From Pyrinomonas methylaliphatogenes (GTDB lineage Bacteria > Acidobacteriota > Blastocatellia > Pyrinomonadales > Pyrinomonadaceae): a DNA stretch of 64,000 bases. The stretch is from positions 186,001 to 250,000 of the forward strand of contig NZ_CBXV010000001.1 in assembly GCF_000820845.2 (NCBI RefSeq), read 5' to 3'. This document shows, in pieces, positions 7,877 through 16,900 of the stretch (position 1 is the stretch's first letter; each line of letters opens with the position of its first letter). The notes beneath the pieces were generated by a model. It was not told where the DNA came from, ran no database searches, and was given only the letters and a program-made list of their open reading frames with translations. Position numbers and translations under genes: made by a program.

Positions 7877-8941
7877 ATGAGCGAACTGTTCTCTCGATTC
7901 AGGTCGCGTGATGTTGAGTTCCGTAACCGCATCTTCGTGTCGCCGATGTGTCAGTATTCGAGCCGCGACGGGTTGCCGAACGAGTGGCACCTGGTCCATC
8001 TCGGGAGTCGGGCCGTCGGCGGCGCCGGATTGGTGATGGTCGAAGCGACTGCGGTGTCACCTGAGGGGCGCATCTCGCCCGGCGATACGGGCCTGTGGTC
8101 GGATGATCACGCGCAAGCGTTTCGTCCGATCGCGCGATTCATCCGCGCTCAAGGGGCCATCCCCGGAATACAGTTGGCCCATGCCGGACGCAAAGCTTCC
8201 ACCGATCTTCCGTGGCGCGGCGGACGTCCTTTGCGCGAATCTGAAGGCGGATGGCAGACGATCGGGCCAAGCCCCATCCCCTTCGCCGAAGGTTTCCCGC
8301 CGCCGCGCGAGATGAGCGAGCGAGACATCGAGACGGTCATCGCGCAATTTGTCGCCGCCGCGCGGCGCAGCGTCGAAGCCGGATTCGAGGTGATCGAGAT
8401 ACACATGGCGCACGGTTATCTCTTGCACGAATTCCTCTCGCCGCTTTCGAACCATCGCCTTGATCGTTACGGCGGCGATTTCGAAGGGCGCACGCGCTTC
8501 CCGCTGCAAGTGGCGGTGGCCGTGCGCGAAACTGTCCCTGCGTCACTTCCGGTCTTCGTGCGGATTTCGGCGACCGACTGGGCCGAAGGCGGATGGGATC
8601 TTGCGCAATCGGTCGAGTTCGCGCGTCGTTTGAAGGACGTTGGAATAGATCTCATCGATTGTTCGAGCGGCGGACTCGTCCCGAACGTGAAGATACCGGC
8701 AGGACCGGGTTATCAGGTCCCATTCGCGATGGAGATACGCCGCCAAGTCGGCATCCCGACGGGCGCCGTCGGAATGATCCGTAATAGCTGGCAGGCCGAA
8801 CAGATCATCGCCAACGGCGAGGCCGATGTGGTCTTTCTGGCACGCGCGATGCTGCGCGACCCCTACTGGGCGCTCCATGCGGCGCGCGAACTCGGCGTTG
8901 ATATCGAGTGGCCCGTCCAGTACGCGCGGGCGAAAGATTAA
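7877..8941 (+). CDS. Old yellow enzyme, YqjM/NamA type
   Basis: A 354-residue FMN-dependent ene-reductase that reduces activated C=C bonds with NADPH. Diagnostic features of the YqjM class are the N-terminal RNRIFVSPMCQYSS segment with its redox-tuning Cys, EWHLVHLGSRAVGGAGL, GIQLAHAGRKAS and the active-site HMAHGYLLHEFLSPLSNHR. The C-terminal phosphate-binding region GAVGMI...FLARAMLRDP is present. It is the last gene of the five-enzyme run and is followed by the strong terminator at 9058-9089. Together with two quinone reductases, an alcohol dehydrogenase and an aldo/keto reductase it suggests detoxification of reactive electrophiles. Confidence 0.92.
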   Translation: MSELFSRFRSRDVEFRNRIFVSPMCQYSSRDGLPNEWHLVHLGSRAVGGAGLVMVEATAVSPEGRISPGDTGLWSDDHAQAFRPIARFIRAQGAIPGIQLAHAGRKASTDLPWRGGRPLRESEGGWQTIGPSPIPFAEGFPPPREMSERDIETVIAQFVAAARRSVEAGFEVIEIHMAHGYLLHEFLSPLSNHRLDRYGGDFEGRTRFPLQVAVAVRETVPASLPVFVRISATDWAEGGWDLAQSVEFARRLKDVGIDLIDCSSGGLVPNVKIPAGPGYQVPFAMEIRRQVGIPTGAVGMIRNSWQAEQIIANGEADVVFLARAMLRDPYWALHAARELGVDIEWPVQYARAKD

Positions 8942-9057
8942 AGATTGATCTTGAGTGCCGAAAAGAGGCTCGATGCGCACGGGCGTCGCATCCGCAGCGA
9001 ATTGGACGACTGTCGCGCGATTCGTCGCCTGGCGCTAACTCTTTAGCTCGAAGCAAA

Positions 9058-9089
9058 GAGCCTGAGAGAAGATGTCTTCTCTCAGGCTC
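9058..9089 (+). terminator. Strong hairpin terminator after the oxidoreductase operon
   Basis: Perfect 15-bp stem (GAGCCTGAGAGAAGA with its complement) around a TG centre. There is no long T-run. An ATG inside the stem at 9072 is in frame with the next gene but is unlikely to be its start. Confidence 0.7.
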
Positions 9090-9110
9090 ATACTCGTTGC
9101 GGAGTGGAAG

Positions 9111-9803
9111 ATGAAGCGAAAGGCTGAAAGTTCTGGACCAGCATTCCTCTTCGATCTCGACGGCACGCTCATCGATAGCGTCTATCAGCATGTGCTCGCG
9201 TGGCGCGAGGCGTTGGAAGCTGGCGGCATCCGTCTCGCCGTCTGGCGCATACATCGCCAGATAGGGATGAGCGGCGGTCTCTTCATCAATGCCCTTTCGC
9301 GTGAGACGGGACATCGCGTCTCAGCGGAAGAGGCCGAACGGTTGCAACGCATCCATGCGGAAGCCTTCGCCCGCTACGCATCGCAGGTGCGCCCGTTGCC
9401 CGGCGCGCGCGAATTGCTCGAGCATCTCACGCGCGTTCGCATCCCGTGGGCGATTGCGACCAGCGGAAGGCGCGAGAGCGCGCGCCTCTCTTTGGAATTG
9501 CTCGGCGTCGGCGCCGATGCCGTGATCATCACGCGCGATCAGGTGCGACATGCGAAGCCCGATCCTGACCTTTTCATCGCAGCTGCTGAGCGGTTGGGCG
9601 TGGATGTTGCCGACTCAGTCGTTGTCGGTGACAGCGTCTGGGATCTGTTGGCCGCGCGACGCGCGCGCGCGCTCGGCATCGGGCTTCTTTCAGGAGGCTA
9701 CGGGCGCGATGAACTCGAACGGGCCGGCGCGTATCGCGTCTACGACGATCCAGCCGATCTGTTGCGCCATCTGGATGAAGTCGGCGTCAGGGCTTTGGAT
9801 TGA
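9111..9803 (+). CDS. HAD-superfamily phosphatase, phosphoglycolate-phosphatase-like
   Basis: A 230-residue haloacid dehalogenase-fold hydrolase. Motif I is DLDGTLID near the N-terminus (nucleophile Asp in FDLDGT), motif II is ATSGRR, motif III Lys is in HAKPDPDLF, and motif IV is VVGDSVWDLLAARRA. The alpha-helical cap between motifs I and II places it in the subfamily I group with phosphoglycolate phosphatase and beta-phosphoglucomutase. The ATG at 9111 follows CGGAGTGGA; the upstream ATG at 9072 lies inside a terminator stem. The substrate is probably a small phosphorylated sugar or acid and is not assignable. Confidence 0.85.
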   Translation: MKRKAESSGPAFLFDLDGTLIDSVYQHVLAWREALEAGGIRLAVWRIHRQIGMSGGLFINALSRETGHRVSAEEAERLQRIHAEAFARYASQVRPLPGARELLEHLTRVRIPWAIATSGRRESARLSLELLGVGADAVIITRDQVRHAKPDPDLFIAAAERLGVDVADSVVVGDSVWDLLAARRARALGIGLLSGGYGRDELERAGAYRVYDDPADLLRHLDEVGVRALD

Positions 9804-10234
9804 AGATCAGCATTTAGTCGCTTCGGACCTGCGGCTCTCGGGGCCGGCGAATCCTTTCGAGGCCTGGCGGGCCTCCCCTACCACTTAGTTAGCTCCCGCT
9901 CGGGATAAAGAAGAGCTCTGCGGGCCAGGCGCCCGAGCGCAAGCAGATCGTTGCGCTTTAACTCAAGACGGGGCCGTGGCAATTCGACTTTTGGTCTGCG
10001 AAGATGCGCGCTTTCATCTAAATTGGTCTATTTATCTCGAATCATGAGGTCGAGTCGCCCCGATCTTCGATCTCCGAAAGGCGAAGTCGCCGGACTAAAT
10101 CGGCTCCGTCGGAGATGCGATGGCCGGCTGGTTGTGATCCCAACTTGCTTTGGTCAAACATTTGAATATCATCATGGACGAGCAAGTTTGACCATCAGCG
10201 AGATCCGAGATCTTCAAAACGGCAGGGAGAGCGC
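9804..10234 (+). other. 430-bp non-coding leader region before GH105
   Basis: No convincing gene is seen. The stretch contains inverted repeats: ATCTCCGA (10070-10077) with TCGGAGAT (10109-10116), and a longer-spaced operator-like pair at 10151-10194 described separately. No recognised riboswitch core or clear sigma-70 promoter was found. Confidence 0.5.
10151..10194 (+). promoter_or_regulatory. 9-bp inverted repeat upstream of GH105
   Basis: TGGTCAAAC (10151-10159) is the exact reverse complement of GTTTGACCA (10186-10194), with 26 bases between, 41 bases before the GH105 ATG. The sequence differs from the ATCAT-N3-ATGAT site of the rhamnose promoters, so a different regulator or an RNA stem-loop is possible. 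Confidence 0.45.
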
Positions 10235-12151
10235 ATGAGAGCAAAAGTTCTATCTTGGCTTATCCTCGCGCTGTGCTTCGTGGCGAGCGCGCGGGCGCAG
10301 ACTATCTCCGAACGCATGGCCACGTCGGCGATGCAGACGCTTTGGCGTGATGCAGCGAAAGGGGAAGATGGCGCGCCGGCAAGGTGGACCTACGAACACG
10401 GCGTCTTTTTGAAGGGTATCGAGCGCGTGTGGCTCGACACGGGAGATGGGAAGTATTTCCGTTACATCGAGCAGGGAATAGATCGTTTCATCAGCGACGA
10501 TGGAACGATCCGTACCTACAGACTCGACGATTACAACCTAGACAATATCATGCCGGGGCGTCTCTTGTTGACGCTCTACAAGGTGACAGAGCGCGATAAG
10601 TACCGCAAAGCAGCCGCGCTTTTGCGCGAGCAATTGCGGACGCATCCGCGGACTTCCGAAGGCGGTTTCTGGCACAAGAAGATCTATCCGTATCAGATGT
10701 GGCTCGACGGGTTGTATATGGCCGAGCCTTTCTATGCTGAGTATGCGGCCACTTTCGACGAACCGGAAGCTTTCGATGACATTGCCAAGCAGTTCATCCT
10801 GATGGAGCGGCACGCGCGCGATCCGCAGACCGGGTTGCTCTATCACGGTTGGGACGAATCGCGCAAGCAGCGTTGGGCCGATCCTCAAACGGGCCATTCG
10901 CCGAACTTCTGGGGGCGCGCTGTCGGCTGGTACGCGATGGCGCTGGTTGACACTTTGGATTACTTTCCGGCGAATCATCCCAAAAGAGGGGAGCTCGTTG
11001 CGATCCTCAAACGCTTGGCCGAAGCGATCGCAAAATATCAAGATCAACCGTCGGGCTTGTGGTATCAGGTGCTCGATAAGGGGGGCGAACGGGGCAACTA
11101 TCTCGAGGCTTCGGCCTCTTGCATGTTCGTCTACGCTCTGGCCAAAGGCGTGCGGCGCGGTTACTTGCCGGCCTCGTATCTCGATGTCGCGCGCAGAGGC
11201 TATCGGGGGATCCTCGCCCGCTTCGTCAAAGAGGATGCGAGCGGACGCCTGAATCTCGAAGGGACGGTGAGCGTCTCGGGCTTGGGCGGCAATCCCTATC
11301 GTGATGGAAGCTACGAGTACTACTTGAGCGAGAAGGTCGTGACCAACGATCCGAAGGGGATCGGCGCTTTCCTCATGGCGAGCGCTGAGATGGAGATCGC
11401 CGATAAAGCTGCAGTAGGCCGCGGCAAGGTCGTCACGCTGGACTACTACTTCAACAACGAGTGGAAACGCGATGGGCTGGGCCGCCTCGTCACTTGGCAC
11501 TACAAGTGGGAGGAGATGGCCAACGGCGGCTTTTCGCTCTGGGGACACATCTTCCGAACTTTCGGCGTGGAGACGCGCGCGCTTCGCGAAGCGCCGACGC
11601 GCGAGCGTTTACAAGGAACTGACATCTACATCATCGTCGATCCGGACACGCCGCAAGAGACGCCGAATCCACACTACATCGAGCGTCCGCATATCGAGGC
11701 GATCGAGGAGTGGGTCAGATCGGGCGGCGTGCTCGTCCTTTTGGGAAATGATGTCGGCAATGCCGAATTCGATCATCTCAACGAGTTAGCCGGGCGTTTC
11801 GGCATCGAGTTCAACAAGGACAGTCGCAACCGCGTGCCGGACGGCGACTTCGATGCCGGAAAGATCGTCGTCCCTGCGAGCCATCCGATCTTTCGGACGG
11901 CGCGCAATCTCTTCCTGAAAGAGATTTCGACTCTGTCGGTGCGTCCTCCGGCAAGGCCCGTGCTCGAAGATAAAGGCGACGTGATCATGGCCGTCGCGAA
12001 ACACGGAAAGGGAACGGTCTTCGCGCTCGGCGATCCTTGGCTTTACAACGAATACGTGGATGGAAGGAAGTTGCCGCCGCGGTTCGACAACTACAAAGCG
12101 GCGCAAGATCTGACCCGTTGGTTGATCCAGCAGGCTTCGGAGCGCAAGTAA
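10235..12151 (+). CDS. Secreted GH105 unsaturated rhamnogalacturonyl hydrolase with C-terminal extension
   Basis: It removes the unsaturated galacturonyl residue left at the non-reducing end of rhamnogalacturonan oligosaccharides after lyase cleavage. A signal peptide occupies residues 1-22 (ends ASARAQ). The (alpha/alpha)6 barrel spans about 25-395 with DNIMPG (Asp103), MWLDGLYM (catalytic Asp158 by analogy with YteR) and YHGWDES. At 638 residues it is far longer than the usual 350-400. The last 200 residues, starting near IFRTFGVETRAL, are a separate alpha/beta domain of the DUF4350/glutamine-amidotransferase-like type (VRSGGVLVLLGND, GKGTVFALGDPWLYNEY). An ATG at 10235 preceded by CAGGGAGAGC is used. 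The cupin gene follows after 49 bases. Confidence 0.92.
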   Translation: MRAKVLSWLILALCFVASARAQTISERMATSAMQTLWRDAAKGEDGAPARWTYEHGVFLKGIERVWLDTGDGKYFRYIEQGIDRFISDDGTIRTYRLDDYNLDNIMPGRLLLTLYKVTERDKYRKAAALLREQLRTHPRTSEGGFWHKKIYPYQMWLDGLYMAEPFYAEYAATFDEPEAFDDIAKQFILMERHARDPQTGLLYHGWDESRKQRWADPQTGHSPNFWGRAVGWYAMALVDTLDYFPANHPKRGELVAILKRLAEAIAKYQDQPSGLWYQVLDKGGERGNYLEASASCMFVYALAKGVRRGYLPASYLDVARRGYRGILARFVKEDASGRLNLEGTVSVSGLGGNPYRDGSYEYYLSEKVVTNDPKGIGAFLMASAEMEIADKAAVGRGKVVTLDYYFNNEWKRDGLGRLVTWHYKWEEMANGGFSLWGHIFRTFGVETRALREAPTRERLQGTDIYIIVDPDTPQETPNPHYIERPHIEAIEEWVRSGGVLVLLGNDVGNAEFDHLNELAGRFGIEFNKDSRNRVPDGDFDAGKIVVPASHPIFRTARNLFLKEISTLSVRPPARPVLEDKGDVIMAVAKHGKGTVFALGDPWLYNEYVDGRKLPPRFDNYKAAQDLTRWLIQQASERK

Positions 12152-12200
12152 GCAGCATCGCGCAGAACAATCATCGCATAAATTCTGATGGAGAGAGAGA

Positions 12201-12731
12201 ATGAGATTAAGAGGCGGACGAGTAGCAAAGGCTGTCTTCATCATGATGCTTTGGGCGGCGTGTAGTTGGGCACAAGGGGGAGCGGCGCGCGGGCCGCGTT
12301 CTCCAGCACGCTCTCCGCTGGTCCTCTCCGGTCAATCTTTGAGCGATCTGGAACGAAAGATCGCCGGAGCCAACCGGACCGAAGAGCTCTTTGGCGGAGA
12401 AGGGATGCAGTTGCGCGTCGCCGTGCAGCATGAGAAGGACAAGCCGGCTGGGCCGGCCGAAGTTCATGACGATTCGGACGATGTTTACTACGTTCTCGAT
12501 GGGGCGGCGACGCTTGTGCTCGGCGGCGCGCTCGACTCGCCGCGCGAGGTCGAGCCGGGCGAGTGGCGCGGCGCGCGCATCATCGGCGGTCAAACTTTCG
12601 AGGTGAAGAAGGGCGATCTCATCATCGTCCCGCGCGGCACGCCGCATCAGCGCAGCACGGTCGGCAAGGACTTTTCGATGATACTGATCAAAATCTTCGC
12701 TTCGCCGGTTCGCGCGGCGGGCACAAGATAG
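12201..12731 (+). CDS. Secreted cupin-domain protein
   Basis: A 176-residue single-domain cupin with a signal peptide (MRLRGGRVAKAVFIMM... ending SWAQG). The cupin core shows VYYVLDGAATLVLGG and GDLIIVPRGTPHQ, with possible metal ligands His in EVHDD and HQ. It lies 49 bases after GH105 and a terminator follows it. Cytoplasmic cupins such as KdgF linearise unsaturated galacturonate, and a related role on the GH105 product outside the cytoplasm is an attractive guess. The protein could equally bind sugars without catalysis. Confidence 0.7.
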   Translation: MRLRGGRVAKAVFIMMLWAACSWAQGGAARGPRSPARSPLVLSGQSLSDLERKIAGANRTEELFGGEGMQLRVAVQHEKDKPAGPAEVHDDSDDVYYVLDGAATLVLGGALDSPREVEPGEWRGARIIGGQTFEVKKGDLIIVPRGTPHQRSTVGKDFSMILIKIFASPVRAAGTR

Positions 12732-12749
12732 CTTCACGTCCGTAAGGGA

Positions 12750-12782
12750 GCGCGCCCCCGAACGAGGATCTTCGGGAGCGCA
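12750..12782 (+). terminator. Hairpin terminator after the cupin gene
   Basis: GCGCgCCCCCGAA pairs with TTCGGGaGCGC across a short loop, about 20 bases past the cupin stop. It is a diverged copy of the terminator at 13878-13908. Confidence 0.6.
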
Positions 12783-12788
12783 CTTCGT

Positions 12789-12857
12789 TTTAGCGTTCAA
12801 AAGATCGAACTGGGTTTGGCGCGATGGTCCGGCGTCGGCAGGCGCGTGCGGCTGATG
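12789..12857 (-). pseudogene. Decayed copy of the TonB-dependent receptor 3' end
   Basis: This stretch matches the last codons and stop region of the intact receptor gene at about 13917-14003 almost base for base, except for an 11-base and a 7-base deletion, neither a multiple of three. The homology extends through the adjoining terminator and fades after about 12857. It is the remnant of a second receptor gene on the minus strand. Confidence 0.75.
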
Positions 12858-13079
12858 GTGCTGAAGATTGCGCTGACCGGTCCGTGAGGTTCGTCTCCTC
12901 GGCTGTAGAACCGCTGCGCGGTGCCCGTCGCTTCGCTTGCGGGCGTTTCTCCTCCCAACGGCGCCGATGTGCGTGGTGTAAGTCCAGCTCGCTCCAGCAG
13001 ATCGATTCTGATTCTCGCGCAAGAGAGCGGCGCAACAGCATCATCAGGTTTCAGTTCTTGTTTGGTTGGTGCGGGAGTC

Positions 13080-13187
13080 CCGCTTTGAAAGCGATCGGTT
13101 TTCGAAAAAATGGCGCTATGAGTTCGTTCCCTTATCGGCGACGGAAGAAGTTCCGCTTTGAAAGCGATCGGTTTTCGAAAAAAATGG
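13080..13187. repeat. Direct repeat pair upstream of the DUF433 gene
   Basis: A 34-35 base unit (CCGCTTTGAAAGCGATCGG, then TTTTCGAAAA and TGG) occurs at 13080-13113 and 13153-13187, 73 bases apart, differing only by A6 versus A7. Each unit holds two palindromic cores, GCTTTGAAAGC and TTTTCGAAAA. The pair ends 55 bases before the antitoxin-type gene and may be its operator. Confidence 0.7.
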
Positions 13188-13241
13188 TCGATGTCTGTGT
13201 TACCATGGGGTCATGTGGGGTGGAGCGGATAGGAGGAGATG

Positions 13242-13469
13242 ATGAAGTTTGCGCGAATCACCACTGATCCGAATCGGATGGGCGGAGTCCCGTGCATTCG
13301 AGATTTACGAATTCCGGTCGCGACGATCGTCGCGATGGTGGCTGACGGGATGAGCGAACAAGAGATTCTCGAGGCCTATCCTGATCTGGAATCCGAGGAT
13401 ATACGCGAAGCGCTCCGCTACGCGGCCGAGGCCGTGCAAGAGCGCGAGCTGCCCTTGAGGGTGTCATGA
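13242..13469 (+). CDS. DUF433 antitoxin-type protein
   Basis: A 75-residue DUF433 protein (family pattern GVPCIRDLRIPVATIVAMVADGMSEQEILEAYPDLESEDI), a small helix-turn-helix-like protein usually encoded directly before a PIN-like toxin. Two ATGs are adjacent (13239, 13242); the second has better spacing from AGGAGG at 13231-13236. The stop overlaps the start of the next gene in ATGA, indicating translational coupling. By analogy it binds and neutralises the downstream protein and may repress its own promoter, possibly at the repeats at 13080-13187. Confidence 0.85.
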   Translation: MKFARITTDPNRMGGVPCIRDLRIPVATIVAMVADGMSEQEILEAYPDLESEDIREALRYAAEAVQERELPLRVS

Positions 13470-13843
13470 GGTTGCTCGTCGACAACGCATTGTCCCCTCG
13501 CGTTGCCGAAGGGTTGCGTCAGGCTGGGTTCGATGCTGTGCACGTTCGGGATTATGGATTGCAGACCGCCGATGACGCCGAGATCTTCGAACGAGCGGCA
13601 CGTGAAGATCGCATCATCTTATCTGCCGATACGGATTTTGGCGCGTTGTTGGCTCGATGGGCGAGCGCGAAGCCATCGCTCATCCTTCTACGGAGGATCT
13701 CAGAGCGCAGACCCGAAGAGCAGGTCCGCCTGCTTCTGGCGAATCTGCCCAGCATAAGTGATGATCTTGAGAAAGGATGCGTTGTGGTTATCGAGGACGC
13801 CCGAGTGAGAATCCGCAAACTACCTATTGCTGGGAACGACTGA
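13466..13843 (+). CDS. DUF5615 PIN-like toxin-type protein
   Basis: A 125-residue protein of the DUF5615/Mut7-C-like PIN fold: LLVDNALSPRVAEGLRQAGFDAVHV at the N-terminus carries the first acidic residue, ILSADTDFGALL the central acidic pair and GCVVVIEDARVRIRKLP the C-terminal strand. These proteins are predicted ribonucleases paired with DUF433 partners. The start overlaps the preceding stop by four bases. Toxicity is inferred, not shown. The pair is bounded by two copies of a receptor 3' end, which suggests that it arrived by recombination. Confidence 0.82.
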   Translation: MRLLVDNALSPRVAEGLRQAGFDAVHVRDYGLQTADDAEIFERAAREDRIILSADTDFGALLARWASAKPSLILLRRISERRPEEQVRLLLANLPSISDDLEKGCVVVIEDARVRIRKLPIAGND

Positions 13844-13877
13844 CCGTTTGAGGATGAGGAGCCTAACAAGCAGGCGA

Positions 13878-13908
13878 GCGCGCTTCCGAGAAGACTTCGG
13901 AAGCGCGC
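13878..13908. terminator. Bidirectional terminator between toxin and receptor genes
   Basis: Stem GCGCGCTTCCGA / TCGGAAGCGCGC with a seven-base loop, lying between the convergent ends of the DUF5615 gene (13843) and the minus-strand receptor (13922). Confidence 0.75.
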
Positions 13909-13921
13909 TTCGTCTTAGCGT

Positions 13922-16900
13922 TCAAAAGATCAGCTTTAGCGCGAACTGGATTTGGCGCGATGATCCGGCGTCGCCCGTCGGCAGGCGCGTGCGGCTGATG
14001 ACGCCGAAGGTCGAACTGCCGACTTGCGCGACGTTGCCCGGCGGGCCGAAGTTCGCATGGTTGAACAGATCGAAGAACTCCGCGCGGAATTGCAGGCGCG
14101 TGCTTTCAGTGAAGTTGAAGTTCCTGATGACGGAAAAGTCCGTGTTGTTGAAGGCTGGACCGATGATCGTGTTGCGCCCAAGGCTGCCGAAATGGAAGAC
14201 GGTCTGCCCGTTAACCAACGCTGCTGGAAGCGCGAAAGCCGCTCCCGTGGGGCAAACGCTCGGCGCGCGCGGATCGCACACGGTGTTCGTGAACCATTGA
14301 TTGGGACTTCCGATGACCTGTACCGGACCGATCAGATCGGGCCTGATCGTCGCCACGCCGGTAAACGACGCGATGTTAGCTCCGCCGATAGACGTCCCAG
14401 CGATGGGAAGCGGGTTGCCGGCGACGATGTTGATCGGATTGCCGCTTTGCGCTTGGACGATCGTTGCCAATTGCCAGCCTCTGACTAGGAAATTGCGCTG
14501 GAAAGGAAGTTCATAGATGGCGCTGATGACGAAACGGTGGCGCGCGTCGAAGTCCGAAAGACCACGATCAGCGCGCACGTTGTAGCTGTTCTGCACGACC
14601 GTGCCTTGCGAGTTGAGGGAGTTGTAGTCGAGCGACTTCGACCACGTGTAGGAGGCGTTGAATTGCAGGCCGCGCGCGAATCGCTTGTTCGCCGTCGCCC
14701 ACAGCGCGTTATAACTGGAATTGCCGGAGCTTTCGTTCTGCAAGATGTTGCCGAGCGCGACGCCCGGGAGGATTGGGCTCGCGGATGAAACGGTCGGATA
14801 GGGGCGCACGCCGTTGATGAATTGATTGATGTTGCGTTGCAGGCGAAGATGCGTGCCTTTCGATCCGAAATAACCGACCATCACGCCGAGGCCCGGCGTA
14901 ACCTCGCGTTGTACGTTCAGGTTCCACGATTGAACGTAGGCATTGACGAAACCGTGATCGACCGTCACGGGCACGAGGCCCGTCGCGCGCGCGGCATTGA
15001 GGAGATTGGCGTAGCTCGTCGTTCCCGGACCGGAGAAGGCAACGCGCGTCGCCAGCGGTGGATTGGATGCCGTTGGCGTGACGAGGTTGGTCACTGGTTG
15101 GTCCACCAGAATGGCGTAGGCGAGGCGCACGCTGGTCCGCCCGTCTTTGAACGGATCCCACGCCAGTCCAACTCGCGGCTGAAAGTTCTTGTTGTTGGTT
15201 TGGTAGACTTGATCGATGTCTGATCCGACGCGGCGAAGCGATCCGGTTCGCGGGTCGAAGACGACGAATCGGTCATACCTTTCCGTCGGCGTCATGTTCC
15301 AGTCGTAGCGCAAGCCGAGTTCGAGCGTCACATTAGGGAGCCACTTGTAGTTGTCTTGGACGAAAAGGCCAAAGGCGCCTTGCGCGATGCTGCTCGAGGG
15401 CGCGCCGAGCGTGACGCCGAAAGTGCTCGCGGCGCCGCGACTGAAATCGGCGATGCTGTTGAAGCCGATCGTCCCGACGTCGCGGTTGAAGTTATTGTTA
15501 TAAAATCGCCGCCATTCGCCGCCGAATTTGAACGAGTGATTGCCGCGCAAGTAGCTCAGCGTATCGGAAACGACGAAGGTCGTGTCGCCGCGTCCCTGCG
15601 GGAAGCCGGCAGGCCCTCCAAAATTGAGTCCAATCCCGCCGATGGTGATCTGCGGAAGGCCCAAGGGCTCGTTTATTCCGTTGCTGATCCCGAAACTGGC
15701 CGGGTTAAGCTGCGCGTTCGGTTGGAAGGTGATGAAGATGCGGTTGAAGCCGAAACGGGCCTCGTTCACCGTGTTCGCGTTGAAAGTGTGGGTTAGATTA
15801 AGCGTCAGTAGTTGACGGCGCGAACGGCGTGTGTCGCCGAAGCCGGGGATCGTATTGCCTTGCAGCGTCGGCTCGATGCGCAGATCGCGTTGGAAAGCAT
15901 AATAACCGTGAAGGCGGTCTTGCGGCGAGAGGTTATGGCTTATATCGAGCGTCCACTGGTCCAGATCTACCGGCGCCGTGGCTGAACCGATGAAACGCCC
16001 TTCGCCGCGCGGTCCCGTCGCGTTCGCCCGCGGGATCAGGTCAAGTAGCTTGCGCGAGGTCGGATCGGTGACTTGCGCGCGCTCGTCATCGCGCAGAACG
16101 CCGCTGTTGATCGTCAACCCTTGGCGCTGTCGGAGCCCTTCGTAGCTGAAGAAGAAGAAGGTCTTGTTCTTGCCGCGATAACCGAAGACTGGACCGCCTT
16201 CGCCAAAGCGCGGCAAGTAGATGGGGCCGCCGAGCGCAACGCCGAACTGATTGCGTTTGAACGGCGGTTTGTTCGCCCCATCGAAAAAGTTGCGCGCATC
16301 GAGCGCGTCGTTGCGCAGGAACTCGAAGATCTCGCCGTGAAATTCGTTCGTGCCCGATCGCGTCGCGATATTGACGACGGCGCCGGAGTTGCGCCCATAT
16401 TCGGCGCTAAAGGTCGAATTATCGGCTTTGAACTCCTGCACGGTGTTGATCGACGGCTGGAAGGTGATCTGATTCTGCACCATGTCGTTGAGGTTGATGC
16501 CGTTGATCTGGAAATTGACCGTATCTTCGCGATTGCCCGCCGTGTTGAAAGCGAAAGAGCCTTGGCCGCGCACCGGAGCCGTCAAAAATCCGTTCTGCGG
16601 CGGCGCGACCGAGCCGGGAAGCAACAATCCGAGGTCCACGAAGTGTCGCCCGTTAAGCGGGATATCTTGCACCGTGCGCTGATTGATGACGGTGCCGACC
16701 GAAGTGGTCGCCGTCTCGATGGCCGGAGCGTCGGAACTGACGGTCACTTCCTGCGTGACGCTTCCAACTGCCAGTTGAAAATTCTGCACAACCGTGCGCG
16801 CCACCTCGATAGTCACTCCGTTGACGACTTGCGTTTGAAAGCCCTGCGCCTGCACTTCGATGCGATAGGTGCCCGGCGGCAGCGCGGCCACCTGGTAGTT

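Noticed and set aside
9072-9110. Earlier ATG for the HAD phosphatase
   Set aside because: It falls inside a perfect 15-bp terminator stem; the ATG at 9111 has a ribosome binding site and fits the family start.
13080-13187. Two-unit CRISPR-like array
   Set aside because: Only two units, no cas genes, and the units contain operator-like palindromes.
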